Source of the DNA: Calliphora vicina
Taxonomy: Eukaryota; Arthropoda; Insecta; Diptera; Calliphoridae
Assembly (NCBI RefSeq): GCF_958450345.1
Contig: NC_088784.1
Span: forward strand, 79,013,747-79,077,746
Length of the DNA: 64,000 nucleotides
Direction of reading: 5' to 3'
Positions within the stretch are counted from its first letter, which is position 1, and every line of letters starts with the position of its first letter. Position numbers and translations under genes: made by a program. Below the pieces are notes generated by a model. The model had not been told where the DNA came from. It did no database searches and worked only from the letters and a program-made list of their open reading frames with translations. Below are positions 23,930 to 35,035 of the stretch, piece after piece.

Positions 23930-25160
23930 CTCTCTCTCTCTCTCTGTTTAACTACTTTAAAACATAAGAGGGAGGTTTGTGTCTTAACTTAAATTATTAA
24001 TTATTTGTTTATTTAGTTTTAAAGAAAATGAAACTAGTATGAGAAGAAAGGAAAGTGTGGAAAGAATATTAATGTCTTAGGAAACAAATGAGAGATAGAG
24101 ATGAAGATGGAAAGAGCGTGCCAAGTCATGTTGTGTATATATTAAATGAAACTTTTAAATCTTGTTATATACTGATTTGCAAGATAATTATTAAGCAGGC
24201 TCTTAACCAAATTTTGTATACTAATCATACATATCATCCATTTAGTCATCCTAACTAAATTTACTAAAAAAAAACAAACAAAATATGTTCCAAAAAATAA
24301 TGTAACTAACATTTCTCTTAAATATTTTTTTTTAATTTTAATAACTTTTTTTAATTTAAATAACTTCTCAAAAAGTTTTACAATAAATTTGCTTTTATTA
24401 TATAATATTAAATGCGTTTTATATTCATAATTAATTTTTCTTATGTTATTTTTTTATTTCATCTATAACTTGCTGTGTTCACGTATTGTTAGATTTGTAA
24501 ATTTTTAACATAATATACAGTAATACATTCCCTAGTTCGAAATTCATTTATAATTTGTTGTTTATTTTTAATTGTCACCACTTTTATACTCTTTCTAAGT
24601 AACTCCAGCAAATCTGTCACGTACGTGATCACAGCAAATATGTAGTGATATTTCTTCTGTCAATAACATTTAAGTCAATATGTATCTGTTTATTTTAATT
24701 ATTTGTTTTTGTTTTTATTATGTTTTGTTTTTTAATTTAACTAAATTAATAATAAATTTTTTATATATAAAAAAAAATAATTCATATCTGCTTTATGTAA
24801 AAAACTTCAATGTTATAAAACCTTATTAAGAAACTAAACTGCCAAAGCCCTATATTCATCTAAGGGTAAGTTTATTCATTATATTATTTATTTATTTGTG
24901 ATTTAACCAAAAAACATCAACAGAATAAAAAAAACCACACACAGCAGTATTATAAACTGTTACATCTCATACTAATGTAAAACAAAATAAACTAAAACTT
25001 CCAAAAAAAAAATACCTACCAAATACATACTTCCTAGACATCAACCCGACATTGCACGAGACAACGATTTTACCTATTACTAAACTAAAGACTTTAATTT
25101 TAATACAAAGTTTAAAATTTATAATATTTGGGACTTTTCATGAAACTACATGTAGACAAA
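23930..25160 (+). other. Probable 3' UTR of the cassette B transcript
   Basis: A CT-microsatellite (TCTCTCTC, 23931-23945) follows the stop. AT-rich sequence with AATAAA signals near 24383 and 24750 continues to about 25160. No gene seen. Confidence 0.45.
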
Positions 25161-25167
25161 TATTTCT

Positions 25168-25237
25168 TGAAGTCTTATCATTCAAATAATTTTCTGAGGG
25201 GGACCTATCAGAAAATTATTTGAATGATAAGACTTCA
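25168..25237. repeat. Perfect 30-bp hairpin with 10-nt loop
   Basis: The arms at 25168-25197 and 25208-25237 are exact reverse complements (left arm starts 'tgaagtcttatcattcaaat'); the loop is GGGGGACCTA. Just downstream, 'atctaatactgctcaaactg' is directly duplicated (25238 and 25262), followed by a CAGA run near 25395. This suggests recent rearrangement. Confidence 0.9.
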
Positions 25238-25559
25238 TATCTAATACTGCTCAAACTGTATCAACATATCTAATACTGCTCAAACTGTATTTCGGGGGAC
25301 CATTTGCATTGGGACCCATTTTCAACACCAAACAAACTATATCATCGGAAAGTATTTGTGGCTCCTTTCGTTTGGCCCTATCGTATTTTCAACAGACAGA
25401 CAGACAGACAAACGGACATAGCTAGATCGTCTTAGAATATATATTGTGTGTATGACTCAGTATATATTGTGTGTATGACTTAAAAATCCGGAACTTACAA
25501 TACATGGCGTATCTTCTGAACGCGGTTTTTGTTTTTAATAACTTATATGTCATTTTGAA

Positions 25560-26650
25560 GGGTACATATCGGGCCTCAAAGCTTCATATGCGGGAAGTTT
25601 TGCTTTACTTCTTTATTTTGAAAAAAAAATGCCGATGAAGCACACCGATTACTCACCAAAGCTTATGGTGAATGTGTTCAACGTGCGAGAAATTTTTTTG
25701 AGTATGAAAAAGTGCAATATTTTTGAAGGACGGAGTTTTAAAGTGGCATATTTTTTAATAGAATTGGGATATTACTTGAAATTAAAATTAACTCATCCAA
25801 ACAAAAAATATAACTCGGAATAAATGTGGATCAAATTATTCCTAATATTTGCAAACCTATTCATATTTTGATACAAATTTTAGTTTTAGAATCTCAATAA
25901 ATACGTAATACGTAATAAAATCTTTATTTTTTAACAAAACTCAATGAAATTTATATTACATATTTGAAAAATATAACATTTCTCCATAAATAAAAAAAAA
26001 ATTATGGGGATATCATTAACTGTTAAGAAGATATGCTCAAATCTATAAGTCTCTTAAAATTATTTTATTTTGGATTTTCCATGGAGAAAAAAATGTAGCC
26101 CCACTTTCCCCCAAGATGTTTCTTTAATAAAATGAAAGTTTCGGAAGTTTTCGGAACAGGATGAAAACTTAAAATTTGTTGTCGAATAATAAACGAAATA
26201 TCAAAAAAAATCTTATCTATGTATGGGTTTTGTGGGTGGTGGGCATGGCCGATTTTATTGAAACTCGGCATGCGTTCTTCTTTTGTTTTGAGGAAATATA
26301 TGTACCAAATGGAACAATTTTATGCGAAAAAATCTATTTGGATTGTATGGTCAGTGGGCGTTGGGCGTGGTCGATTTTGATAAAATTTTATTTTTTTTTA
26401 GTTTAGTCCATATAATTTTAGGTGCCAAATTTCAATGCTCTACGACCATTCCTTATAATTTTTATACAAAATGTATTGCATTTGGATTGCATGGGCGGTA
26501 TGCGGTGGCCATGGCCGATTTTATTGAAACTCGGCATCCGTTCTTCTTTTGTGGTCGATTTTGATAAAATATTATTTTTTTCTTAGTTTGGTCCATATAA
26601 TTCTCTGTGCCAAATTTTAGTGCTCTACGACCACTCCTTATAATTTTTGC
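25560..26650. repeat. Dispersed repeat segments of the 'GGCATATTTTTTAAT' and 'GGCCGATTTTATTGAAACTCGGCAT' types
   Basis: The word 'ggagttttaaagtggcatat' at about 25730 recurs as 'ggagtttcaaagtggcatat' at 63565 and inverted near 55900. The phrase 'ggccgattttattgaaactc' occurs at 26246 and again at 26511, flanking matching downstream text, so this part contains an internal direct duplication of about 265 bp. Small open frames here are repeat by-products. Confidence 0.6.
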
Positions 26651-26659
26651 CAAAAAAAT

Positions 26660-27250
26660 GTATGAAGCCATCCCTCTGTGCGACATACTCGAAAAATAGG
26701 ACATGTTTTTATACCCAAATGTTCTTCGTAAAGATACCTTATAGAAAAATATAAAATTGTTATATATTCTTAAAGAATGTTTATTTTTAATAAAAAAATA
26801 ATTTCGTCCAAAAAAACACCAAAAATCAACTATTTTTTGAATATTTAAATTTAAAATCGTTTAGTTTTGGATCCATAATTGATATTGCTCTGAAATCTTT
26901 TGTATGTTATTCATAATTTAGTTGTCTAACCAACAAATTCGAGTCCAAGCGGATCAATGTATGCCAAAATTTAAAAAATTTCAATTTTGAAATGCCAAAA
27001 ATATAAAAATCTTTGAAATCGGATGGGAAACAAAAAAATTGCACGAGTTTTAAAATTTTACATGTCGAAGGTAGCCTACTTTCAGCCCCATGGCGCCACC
27101 CGTGGATCATTTGTAGTGCCCGTTTCAATAAGTTAAACTCGAATACTCGTTGGCTACGCCCATGACAAATTTCATTCCGATCGGATGAGCCGTTTAGAAA
27201 TGCCAGATTTATTTCCAAAAAATTTTGATTCTGCCCCAATGTGCAATGTT
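26660..27250 (+). mobile_element. CACAGTGGGGCAGAAT-ended repeat, partial copy
   Basis: Starts within 'gcgacatactcgaaaaatag' and runs through 'actcgaatactcgttggcta' to an end 'tttgattctgccccaatgtg'. The same arm is seen inverted at 53714-54560, and in parts at 55800-56035, 57655-58470 and 58798-59018. This copy has one end only. Confidence 0.7.
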
Positions 27251-28070
27251 ATGAAAAGTATGCTAAACTACCATCAGGTTAAATATTTTGTGTCCAACAA
27301 TTTATTTAACGACCGCAAGTATGGCTTCTGTAGAGGACGCTCTACAGGAGACTTGCATTTTTATCAAAACTTATTGTTTTTGGTGTCGGAATTAACATCT
27401 CTCGGATCTCATCAAACGAGTTCTACATAAATTCAGGTTCCTTTATTTTTGCTACTCTATTACTTATTTATCTAAACGACCTTCTACGTCAAACTTCCAA
27501 CCCTATCTATTCTTTTGCAGATGACAGCAACATTTGCCATTCATATTCATTCAATTATATATCAAGCCTGTCGGAGATTGCTGCAATGAGGCAAAACATG
27601 AATGATTCCCTTAATCAAGACCTTCTGACAATCTCTGAATGGAGTCGTGCGACTAGGATCGCTTTCAACGCTCGCAAGACTCAGTGTTGCATGTTGACAC
27701 AAAAACGAACGGCAGACCATGTCGCTTCAGCTGTATTTATGTATTTATGGGTGATGTAAATATTGTGGAATCAGACGCTCTTGATGTTCTGGTCTAAACA
27801 CATTTTTCAATTGTCGAAATAAGCATTCAAGTGTCTCGGATTTCTAAATCGGTATAGGAATTACTTCACTCCATCTGCTCTCCTCACTATTTATACCACC
27901 TATATCCGACCGAAAATGGAATACAAGTACCATATATGAGCCGGTCCTTCAAAGTCTATTTTAGAGCTTCTCGACCATGTACATGATCCAACTCTATTGA
28001 TTCGCTGGATCACCGTCGCAATGTGGGCTGTTACATTGTTCTATCGGTACTACAATGAAATGTGTTCAGA
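27250..28070 (+). pseudogene. Jockey-like non-LTR reverse transcriptase fragment
   Basis: The first part reads NYHQVKYFVSNNLFNDRKYG then FCRGRSTGDL, the motif before reverse-transcriptase palm block A. After frame breaks, IYSFADDSNICHSYS carries the catalytic FADD box, followed by LLTISEWSRATRIAFNARKT and a later block beginning PPISDRKWN. This order is that of an insect jockey-type ORF2. Frameshifts and stops make it inactive. Its start abuts the end of the repeat at 26660-27250. Confidence 0.8.
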
Positions 28071-28128
28071 TGAAATTAGGAAACTTGATTTTTAAATAAT
28101 ACACGTTTTTCATCAAGAACACATCCCT

Positions 28129-28545
28129 TTGTGGTCGATTTCAGAAGACCGCACAAAACACTACACGGAAAATTCGTTCTTTATCCGTACTGTACGTATG
28201 TGGAGAAAAAAATGTTTGCACCGAATCATTACTTGTGATGAAAAATGCATCCATTACGAATTGAAGCTAAGAGACCTTGAAAGACGATTCTATATCTCTG
28301 AAATCCAGCTTGAACGCTATAAAAGAAAATCAGTTTTGCACCGAATTATCAGTTGCGAAGAAAAATGGATACATTACAATAACCCGAAGTGTAAGAGATC
28401 GTATGTGAAGCCCGGCCAACCGGCCGAATCGACACCAAGAGCTAGTATTTGGTGTGACCAAAAGGGTAATATCTATTATGAGCTGCAAAAAATCTGTCCA
28501 GACCATCACAGGGAAACTGTACCGAACTAATTCGTTTGAATCGAG
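28129..28545 (+). pseudogene. Mariner transposase N-terminal/catalytic fragment
   Basis: An open frame contains LHRIISCEEKWIHYNNPKCK, RSYVKPGQPAEST and WCDQKGNIYYELQ, which follow the first catalytic block (CDEKW) of mariner transposases. The block is present twice: an earlier HRIITCDEKCIHYE at about 28220-28265 and a later SCEEKW with Asp changed to Glu. The frame breaks at 'gcattg' where the element at 28551-29018 begins; mariner sequence resumes near 29085. The copy is dead. Confidence 0.8.
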
Positions 28546-28550
28546 CATTG

Positions 28551-29018
28551 CACGATGGGGCCATTTAAAAACAAAATAATAAAATAAGTAATTTTCTTAA
28601 ATGTATTAATATGAATTATTTTGTTTATTTAAAGTAAGTTTCTAAATAAATGTATCTTGAACAGACTGATGCAATTATCGCTTAACTTCAAGATCCGCTT
28701 ATAGCCATGCATATATTTCCTGTCACTAGAGGTGGGTGTGTCAGTAGGCGGATTGACTTAAAATGATTACTAAAGTCTTAGGTGAGCATTTATGTGACCT
28801 ATTTGAAACTCAGGAACTTATTATTTCCCGGTGATCATCAACCGCAGTAGTACTTTAATGCACCTACTGGAAATGGGCGTGGCACTGCCCGATTGACTTA
28901 ATTTTTTTACTGAAGACTTAAAAGCTCATTATTATCATCGAAATATGTACGAAATTTGAAAGGTCTAGCTGTTTCCTGTGATTTAGTGCCTCAAAAACTG
29001 GTCATTGGCCCCATCGTG
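28551..29018. mobile_element. 468-bp terminal-inverted-repeat element inside mariner
   Basis: Left end CACGATGGGGCCAT and right end ATTGGCCCCATCGTG are inverted repeats of about 13-14 bp. The ends fall between the two mariner fragments, so it inserted into (or replaced the middle of) the transposase gene. No open frame of note. A clear target duplication was not seen. The ends resemble those of the CACAGTGGGGC repeat elsewhere in the window. Confidence 0.75.
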
Positions 29019-29084
29019 TATTGGCCGAAAAACGGTCAGACATGAAACCGTAATATTCCATCGCACATGTTACAATAACTTTTA

Positions 29085-29320
29085 AAAAGTATTTAAAATT
29101 TCGTGGTTGGGAAGAAGAAGCTACTATTTGTTTCGATCGATACATAAGGTTCTCTCTGGGATACGCTTCACTCTAGAACAGAATATTTTTTTGGCTTGAT
29201 TCGATATTGGCCTCAAAAGATGAGCAGTTATTTTGGCTCGGAATCCATATGTTGCCAGAAAGATGGGAAAAGGCCATAGCTAACAAAGGCCAATACTTTT
29301 ATGTTTCAAAATAAAAGCTA
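29085..29320 (+). pseudogene. Mariner transposase C-terminal fragment
   Basis: Frames give LLFVSIDT-type text, then FSLGYASL-like, WPQKMSSYFGSESICCQK and RWEKAIANKGQYFYVSK in order across frame shifts. The last is the WEKVVANDGQYF terminus of mariner transposases. This is probably the 3' part of the copy that starts at 28129, and is a sister of 14970-15175. Confidence 0.75.
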
Positions 29321-29329
29321 AGAATTTAA

Positions 29330-30267
29330 AAAAATCCCGCATTTTTAAGTCATATATCCAATAATTCATAATAAAATTCATTCAATCTTTCAATGTTTGT
29401 TAATTCAAATCTAATACAAATTGCTTTTTGTAATAGATTTGTATTGAAGAAAAATTTAATCATTCAATTCCTTGATTCAATGAAGAATTAATTCTACAAA
29501 TAATGAATTCTCTAAGGAGTGAATTCAATACGTTTGAACTATTAATCTTGAAGAGAAGAGGTAAAATTCAAACGTATTTCCCGCGATTTTTCATTTCCGG
29601 AAAATTGTTAACAAAATATGTTCATTTCCGCGGATTTTGTAATACTAAATTAAGACAAAAACCAAACCATATTTAGGCCCGAATTTTATGTTTAGTTTAT
29701 GTATCAAAACTTAAAGAAGAAGACTTATAAAGGAATTTCCAAAAGTTTCCGAAAAAAATCTTCAGAATTTCCAGTAAAATGTTGACGATTCCCAATCGTA
29801 TTAGTTCAACAACTATTTGAAAAACTCATGGATAAATCTAGTGATCTAATTTGGTTTCAACGCAATATTTTAGGTTTTAAAATGTCAGTTCCGGGACTAA
29901 TTTTATGGAAGCATTACGAAGGTAGCACTAGGAAAGCTCTATGGACCAAACACACCTTCTTAGGAACAGTTCTGGAACTAGTTCGACGATTTAATAACCG
30001 TAAAATTGAAAATATATTTAGTACTCTGAGGAAAGAGCCCGGTTCACAAGACAATTATTTCATTACTTTGAGGATTTTGGTTGGAAAATGTGAGATTTTC
30101 TACTCTTTCAATGTAACAAATTAGCTTAAAAAATAATAATTTTACAAAGACCATAACGTATACTCCCAAAATCTAAACGGACCAATACAGAACTAATCAC
30201 ACATTGACCCCAAGTCTTATTAATAACTAAATTCTAATATATTTCTGGAAATTCTCATCCCATACAG
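29330..30267. other. Spacer before laccase cassette C; no lead exon found
   Basis: AT-rich sequence with an open frame at 29828-30124 (98 codons) without domain character. I looked here and back to 23930 for a KIFLPFRFY-type lead exon and saw none. Phrases like 'tttccggaaaattgttaac' near 29600 recall repeats near 14340 and 31325. Confidence 0.5.
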
Positions 30268-30860
30268 TTGCCTCCGATGCTGATCATTTGACATCTTTAA
30301 TAGATGAAGTGTCTTATATATCACCTCCCTCGCCTGTGCTCTCACAATACGATGACATACCCAAGAGTTACTTCTGCAACGGTGACAATCGTCCCGCCGA
30401 CTGTGGCGAGAATTGTGAATGTGTCCATAAAATAGATTTACCACTCAATGCTGTAGTCGAAGTTGTATTAATTGACGAGGTGCAACAAATCAACATTAGT
30501 CATCCGTTTCATTTGCATGGCATACCATTTTACGTTATCGGTATGGGTCGATCGCCAGATGAGGAAACACAACGCATGAGTCTAAAACTAGCACTCGATC
30601 TAGATAGACGTGGTATGTTGAATAGGAAATTTCAGATGCCCGCGCTGAGAGATACTGTGGCAGTACCCAATAATGGCTATACGGTTATAAGATTTCGTGC
30701 CGATAATCCGGGCGTTTGGATGTTCCACTGTCATTTTCAATATCACATTGTGATTGGCATGAATCTACTGTTTCAGGTGGGCACAAAGAAGGATTGGCCA
30801 CCGGTACCAGCTAATTTTCCCAAATGTGGCAATTTTGTACCGCCCATAACGTTAAATTAA
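30268..30860 (+). CDS. stw: Laccase-2 cassette C, terminal exon
   Basis: A single 593-nt exon after acceptor cccatacag, entering in the same phase as cassettes A and B, ending at TAA. It encodes VASDADHLTSLIDEVSYIS, the Cys segment YFCNGDNRPADCGENCECVH, HPFHLHG, RMSLKLALDLDRRG and HCHFQYHIVIGMN, with all copper ligands intact, and ends VPPITLN. No 196-nt lead exon precedes it in 23930-30267, so it most likely uses the exon at 22850. It could instead be a retained duplicate without expression; intact frame and splice site argue against decay. Confidence 0.9.
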
Positions 30861-31385
30861 TGCAACGTGAACGCATTTTAATGTATTAAATATGGGGTAG
30901 TTGTTGAGTGTTCCGCATATTCAAGAAATATAGTATTTATAAAATGAAGAAATATATATTGAAATTCTATTATTTAGTTAAATATTTTGTTGTGTTTTTG
31001 TTTTAATTTTTATTAAATGTTTTATTATGTTGTTAAAAAAGAGTTATAAAAATGTAATAATAATATTAAAGAACTAAATTTATAGGAAACAAACAAAAAA
31101 TATATTTAAAAAAAAAAAACTTAAAAAATTGTAAACATTTTAATATTAATTAATTATTTTCTCTCAGTGTATTCTATATTTTAAGTATAGTGAAATAAAC
31201 TTCTGATTCTTCATAAAATGTCAAAATTTAATTCAATTTGTGTTTTTATTTTAATAAAGTAAGTAAAACAAAGGCAATTTATACTATCATAATTATTAAA
31301 AATTGATTTTATAAACAGTTTTCGGGAATTCTGGAGGGTGAATCACGGAAATTTCCCATCCCAAAACCGAAAAGTTTTAATATAA
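30861..31385 (+). other. Probable 3' UTR of the cassette C transcript
   Basis: AT-rich sequence after the stop, with AATAAA near 31194 and 31253. No gene seen. Confidence 0.45.
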
Positions 31386-31386
31386 A

Positions 31387-31800
31387 CAAGAGAGAGATAT
31401 TCGGATGTGTCGAATCTTATATAGCCTTCACCATTGTAGAATTAGCAAGGTACAATTATTAGAAAGTATGTTCTCAATTATACATTCCCTATAACGTCAA
31501 ACAAAAGAAAATGAAAAAATATCAAAAGGAAATGTTTAAAAAAAAATAATTGAATTAAATTTTTTGTTACGAAAAAATTCAATTTCAACCATAAATTCAT
31601 TAATAATTGCAGAAAAACTATATTTTGTTAAATAAATGTATACTAATTTCAATTAAAACGTTTAAAATGTATAAAATATCGCGGTAACAAATTGAAAAAA
31701 GGTAAGTAATTAAATATATAGTTTGACGTTTTAGGGTTGAATAATGAAAACTCTCTCTAATAATTGTACCTGGTAACTGATTGTACCATGGCCTTCACCA
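31387..31800. repeat. Dispersed repeat with AACAAG(T/A)(A/G)GAGAG start and inverted ends
   Basis: Begins 'aacaagagagagatattcgg' and contains 'ccttcaccattgtagaatta' at the left and 'tggccttcaccaaattatat' at the right. 'gtacaattattagaaagt' at about 31451 pairs loosely with 'actctctctaataattgtac' at about 31749. Same start as at 7532 and 47065. Confidence 0.5.
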
Positions 31801-31925
31801 AATTATATGTACATACTTTAAAGTAATTGTTTTTAAATATTTTTAGGTAAACAAAATTTAGCAACTGATTTAAAAATTTTGAAAAAAAAAAAAATGGTTC
31901 AACAAGATCTCATATGCGACTCCAT

Positions 31926-32070
31926 ATCTTTATATATGTATATAATTCGTCTGTACGTGTGTTAGTAACTGAACTCCTCCTTAACGGCTGGGCGGATTTC
32001 GATGAAAATAGTGGGAGTCTTCAAACTTTGTGTGAGCTATGGCAGAACTACGTTTGCCGGGACAGCTAGT
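31926..32070 (+). mobile_element. Short non-autonomous Helitron-like element
   Basis: Begins near 'tatctttatatatgtatata' and ends 'gttgccgggacagctagt'-like text at 32070 (CGGGACAGCTAGT). The A+T start and the G(T/A)CAGCTAGT end match the two longer elements at 43183-45000 and 51130-53039. It contains 'ggcggatttcgatgaaaata', typical of this class in insects. Confidence 0.7.
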
Positions 32071-32399
32071 AGTATATATAAGTCGATGTAGCCATGTCCT
32101 TCTGTCTGTTGAAATCAACTTTCCGAAGGCCCCAAATTATTTATTTTATACGTTTATTATAGTACTAGATGAACCGACAGACGTTGTCCTGTCTAAATTA
32201 AAAAATACTTGTGTTCGATTTCTGAATTTGTGAGAAGCGGTTTGAAATGGGTAAAAATTGTTAAAAAGAAAAAAAACGTTGTTACTGAAGAAGCGTTACT
32301 GTGAGACAAAGAACATAAGTCTGTTGTCAAAAACCTATGGCTTGCAACAACAGACTACATGTACATCAGTGTACATATTTTTTGGAATTTTGGTCTGAA

Positions 32400-35035
32400 G
32401 TGATCACAGATCGAGCTCCTTTTCTTAATTAAACGCTTATTGGCCAAGTAATTAGCGAATTAAGACATTTTGAGTTTTTATATAAAAAATCGATTTTTGG
32501 TCAGAAATATGAGTGATCACAGAACGTGTTCCTTTTCTTGATTAAACGATTAATGGCCAAGTTATTAGCGAATTAAGATATTTTGATTTTTGGTCAGAAA
32601 TATGAGTGATCACAGATTGATCTCCTTTTCTTGAGCTCCTTGTCTTGATTAATCGCTTATTGGGCAAGTTATTAGCGAATTTAGAGTTTTTATATACAAA
32701 ATCAATTTTTGGTCAGAAATATGAGTGTTCACAGATCGTGCTCCTTTTCTTGATTAAACGCTTATTGGCCAAGTTATTAGCGAATTTAGATATTTTGAGT
32801 TTTTATAGAAAAAGATCGATTTTAGGTCAGAAATATGAGAGATCACAGTTCGTGCTCCTTTTCTTGATTAAACGCTTATTGGCCAAGTTATTAGCAAATT
32901 TAGATATTTTGAGTTTTTATATAAAAAATAAATTTTTGGTCAGAAATATAAGTGATCACAGATCGTGCTCCTTTTCTTGATTAAACGCTTATTGGCCAAG
33001 TTATTAGCGAATTTAGATATTTTGAGTTTTTATATAAAAAATCAATTTTTGGTCAGAAATATAAGTGATCAGAGATCGTGCTCCTTTTCTTGATTAAACA
33101 CTTATTGGCCAAGATATAAGCGAATTTAGATATTTTGAGTTTTTATAGAAAAAATCGATTTTAGGTCAGAAATATGAGTGATCACAGATCGAGCTTCTTT
33201 TCTTGATTAAACGCTTATTGGCCAAGTTATTAGCGAATTTAGATATTTTGAGTTTTTATATAAAAAATCGATTTTTGGTCAGAAATATGAGTGATCACAG
33301 ATCGAGATCCTTTTCTTGATTAAACACTTATTGGCCAAGATATGAGCGAATTTAGATATTTTGAGTTTTTATAGAAAAAATCGATTTTAGGTCAGAAATA
33401 TGAGTGATCACAGATCGAGCTTCTTTTCTTGATTAAACGCTTATTGGCCAAGTTATTAGCGAATTTAGATATTTTGAGTTTTTATATAAAAAATCAATTT
33501 TTGGTCAGAAATATGAGTGATCACAGATCGTGCTCCTTTTCTTAATTAAACGCTTATTGGCCAAGTAATTAGCGAATTTAGATATTTTGAGTTTTTATAG
33601 AAAAATGCTATTTGTAATGCAGAGAGAAGTCAATTGGTTACTTTATACATCCTATGGAATCTAGCTTAAAGACAATTATTACTTAAGTGTCTCTATGTAA
33701 TCTATAGTGTCTCTAAGTTATCCAAAATCACTAGTTTACGAAAGTCTCGTTGAAATGACTGTCAGGAGCGGTAACTGTGTATGTGAACCTTTCGATAACG
33801 AAATCTCTTATAAATCGAATTTGCAATTAAAACAAATATGAATGTTTTTCGATACATTTAATGAATTTTTGATACTTAAAAAAACTAAACTATTTTGAAG
33901 AAAAATGTTTTGAAATGATAATTTTCAATTACTGTTAAAGAAATGAAGAACTTAATGCCAGTTTCTCGATGTCGAAAGAAGTTAGTTAGTAAATGTTATC
34001 TACTGCTATTTCTATAATAAATTCGACAAAAAAAAATTGTTGTCGAAACAATGTATTGCCCATTAATGACAAAAAATTATATTTTTATTAAAAATTGGCA
34101 TAATATGCATATAAATATGCATTTTGAAGTAAAATATAACAAAATATGCATTATCAATAAAATATGCAAAAATATGCACTAACAATCGATGCCATTTTGC
34201 AGCAAAATGTGCGATTCGGATAGATAATTGGTCTACATTGTATTTGGACGTTCGAGAAAAAACATACATTTGCATATAAATCCGCCCCCTAGTGATCACA
34301 GAACGTGCTCCTTTTCTTGATTAAACGATTAGTGGCCAAGTTATTAGCGAATTTAGATATTTTGAGTTTTTATAGAAAAAGATCGATTTTTGGCCAGAAA
34401 TATGAGTGATCACAGATCGAACTCCTTTTCTTGATTAAACGCTTATTGACCAAGTTATTAACGAATTTAGATATCTTGAGTTTTTATATAAAAAATCGAT
34501 TTATGAGTGATCACAGATCGAGCTCCTTTTATTGATTAAACGCTTATTGGCCAAGTTATTATAGAATTTAGATATTTTGAGTTTCTATAGAAAAAATAAA
34601 TTTTTGGTCAGAATATGAGTGATCACAGATCGAGCTCCTTGTCTTGATTAATCGCTTATTGGCCAAGTTATTAGCGAATTTAGATATTTTGAGTTTTTAT
34701 AGAAAAAATCGATTTTAGGTCAGAAATATGAGTGATCACAGATCGAGCTCCTTTTCTTGATTAAACGCTTATTGGCCAAGTTATTAGCGAATTTAGATAT
34801 TTTGAGTTTTTATAGAAAAAGATAGATTTTTGGCCAGAAATATGAGTGATAACAGATCGAGCTTCTTTTCTTGATTAAACGCTTATTAGCCAAGTTATTA
34901 GCGAAATAAGATATTTTGAGTTTTTTATAAAAAATCGATTTTTGGCTAGAAATATGAGTGATCTCAGATCGAGCTCCTTTTCTTGAATAAATGCTTATTG
35001 GCCAAGTTATTAGCGAATTTAGATATTAGCCAAAT
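32400..35035. repeat. 113-bp tandem satellite (18 copies)
   Basis: Unit contains 'gatcacagatcgagctcctt', 'aaacgcttattggccaagtt' and 'tagatattttgagtttttat'. ATCACAG recurs at 33181, 33294 and 33407, exactly 113 bp apart. Copies are near-identical in the centre. The open frame at 32645-32980 spans three units and is not a gene. Insertion 33606-34290 divides the array. Confidence 0.92.
33606..34290. other. About 690-bp insertion in the satellite array
   Basis: Unrelated to the 113-bp unit. Its right part has several ATATGCAT words (34100-34185). It may be another small element; ends were not resolved. Confidence 0.55.

Noticed and set aside
29828..30124. 98-codon frame before cassette C as a missing laccase lead exon
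   Set aside because: No NPLD, KIFLPFRFY or PNTYN residues, wrong length and phase.
32400..35035. Regular direct repeats as a possible CRISPR array
   Set aside because: The 113-bp units are contiguous with no unique spacers, in a fly genome, inside a Helitron-like element.
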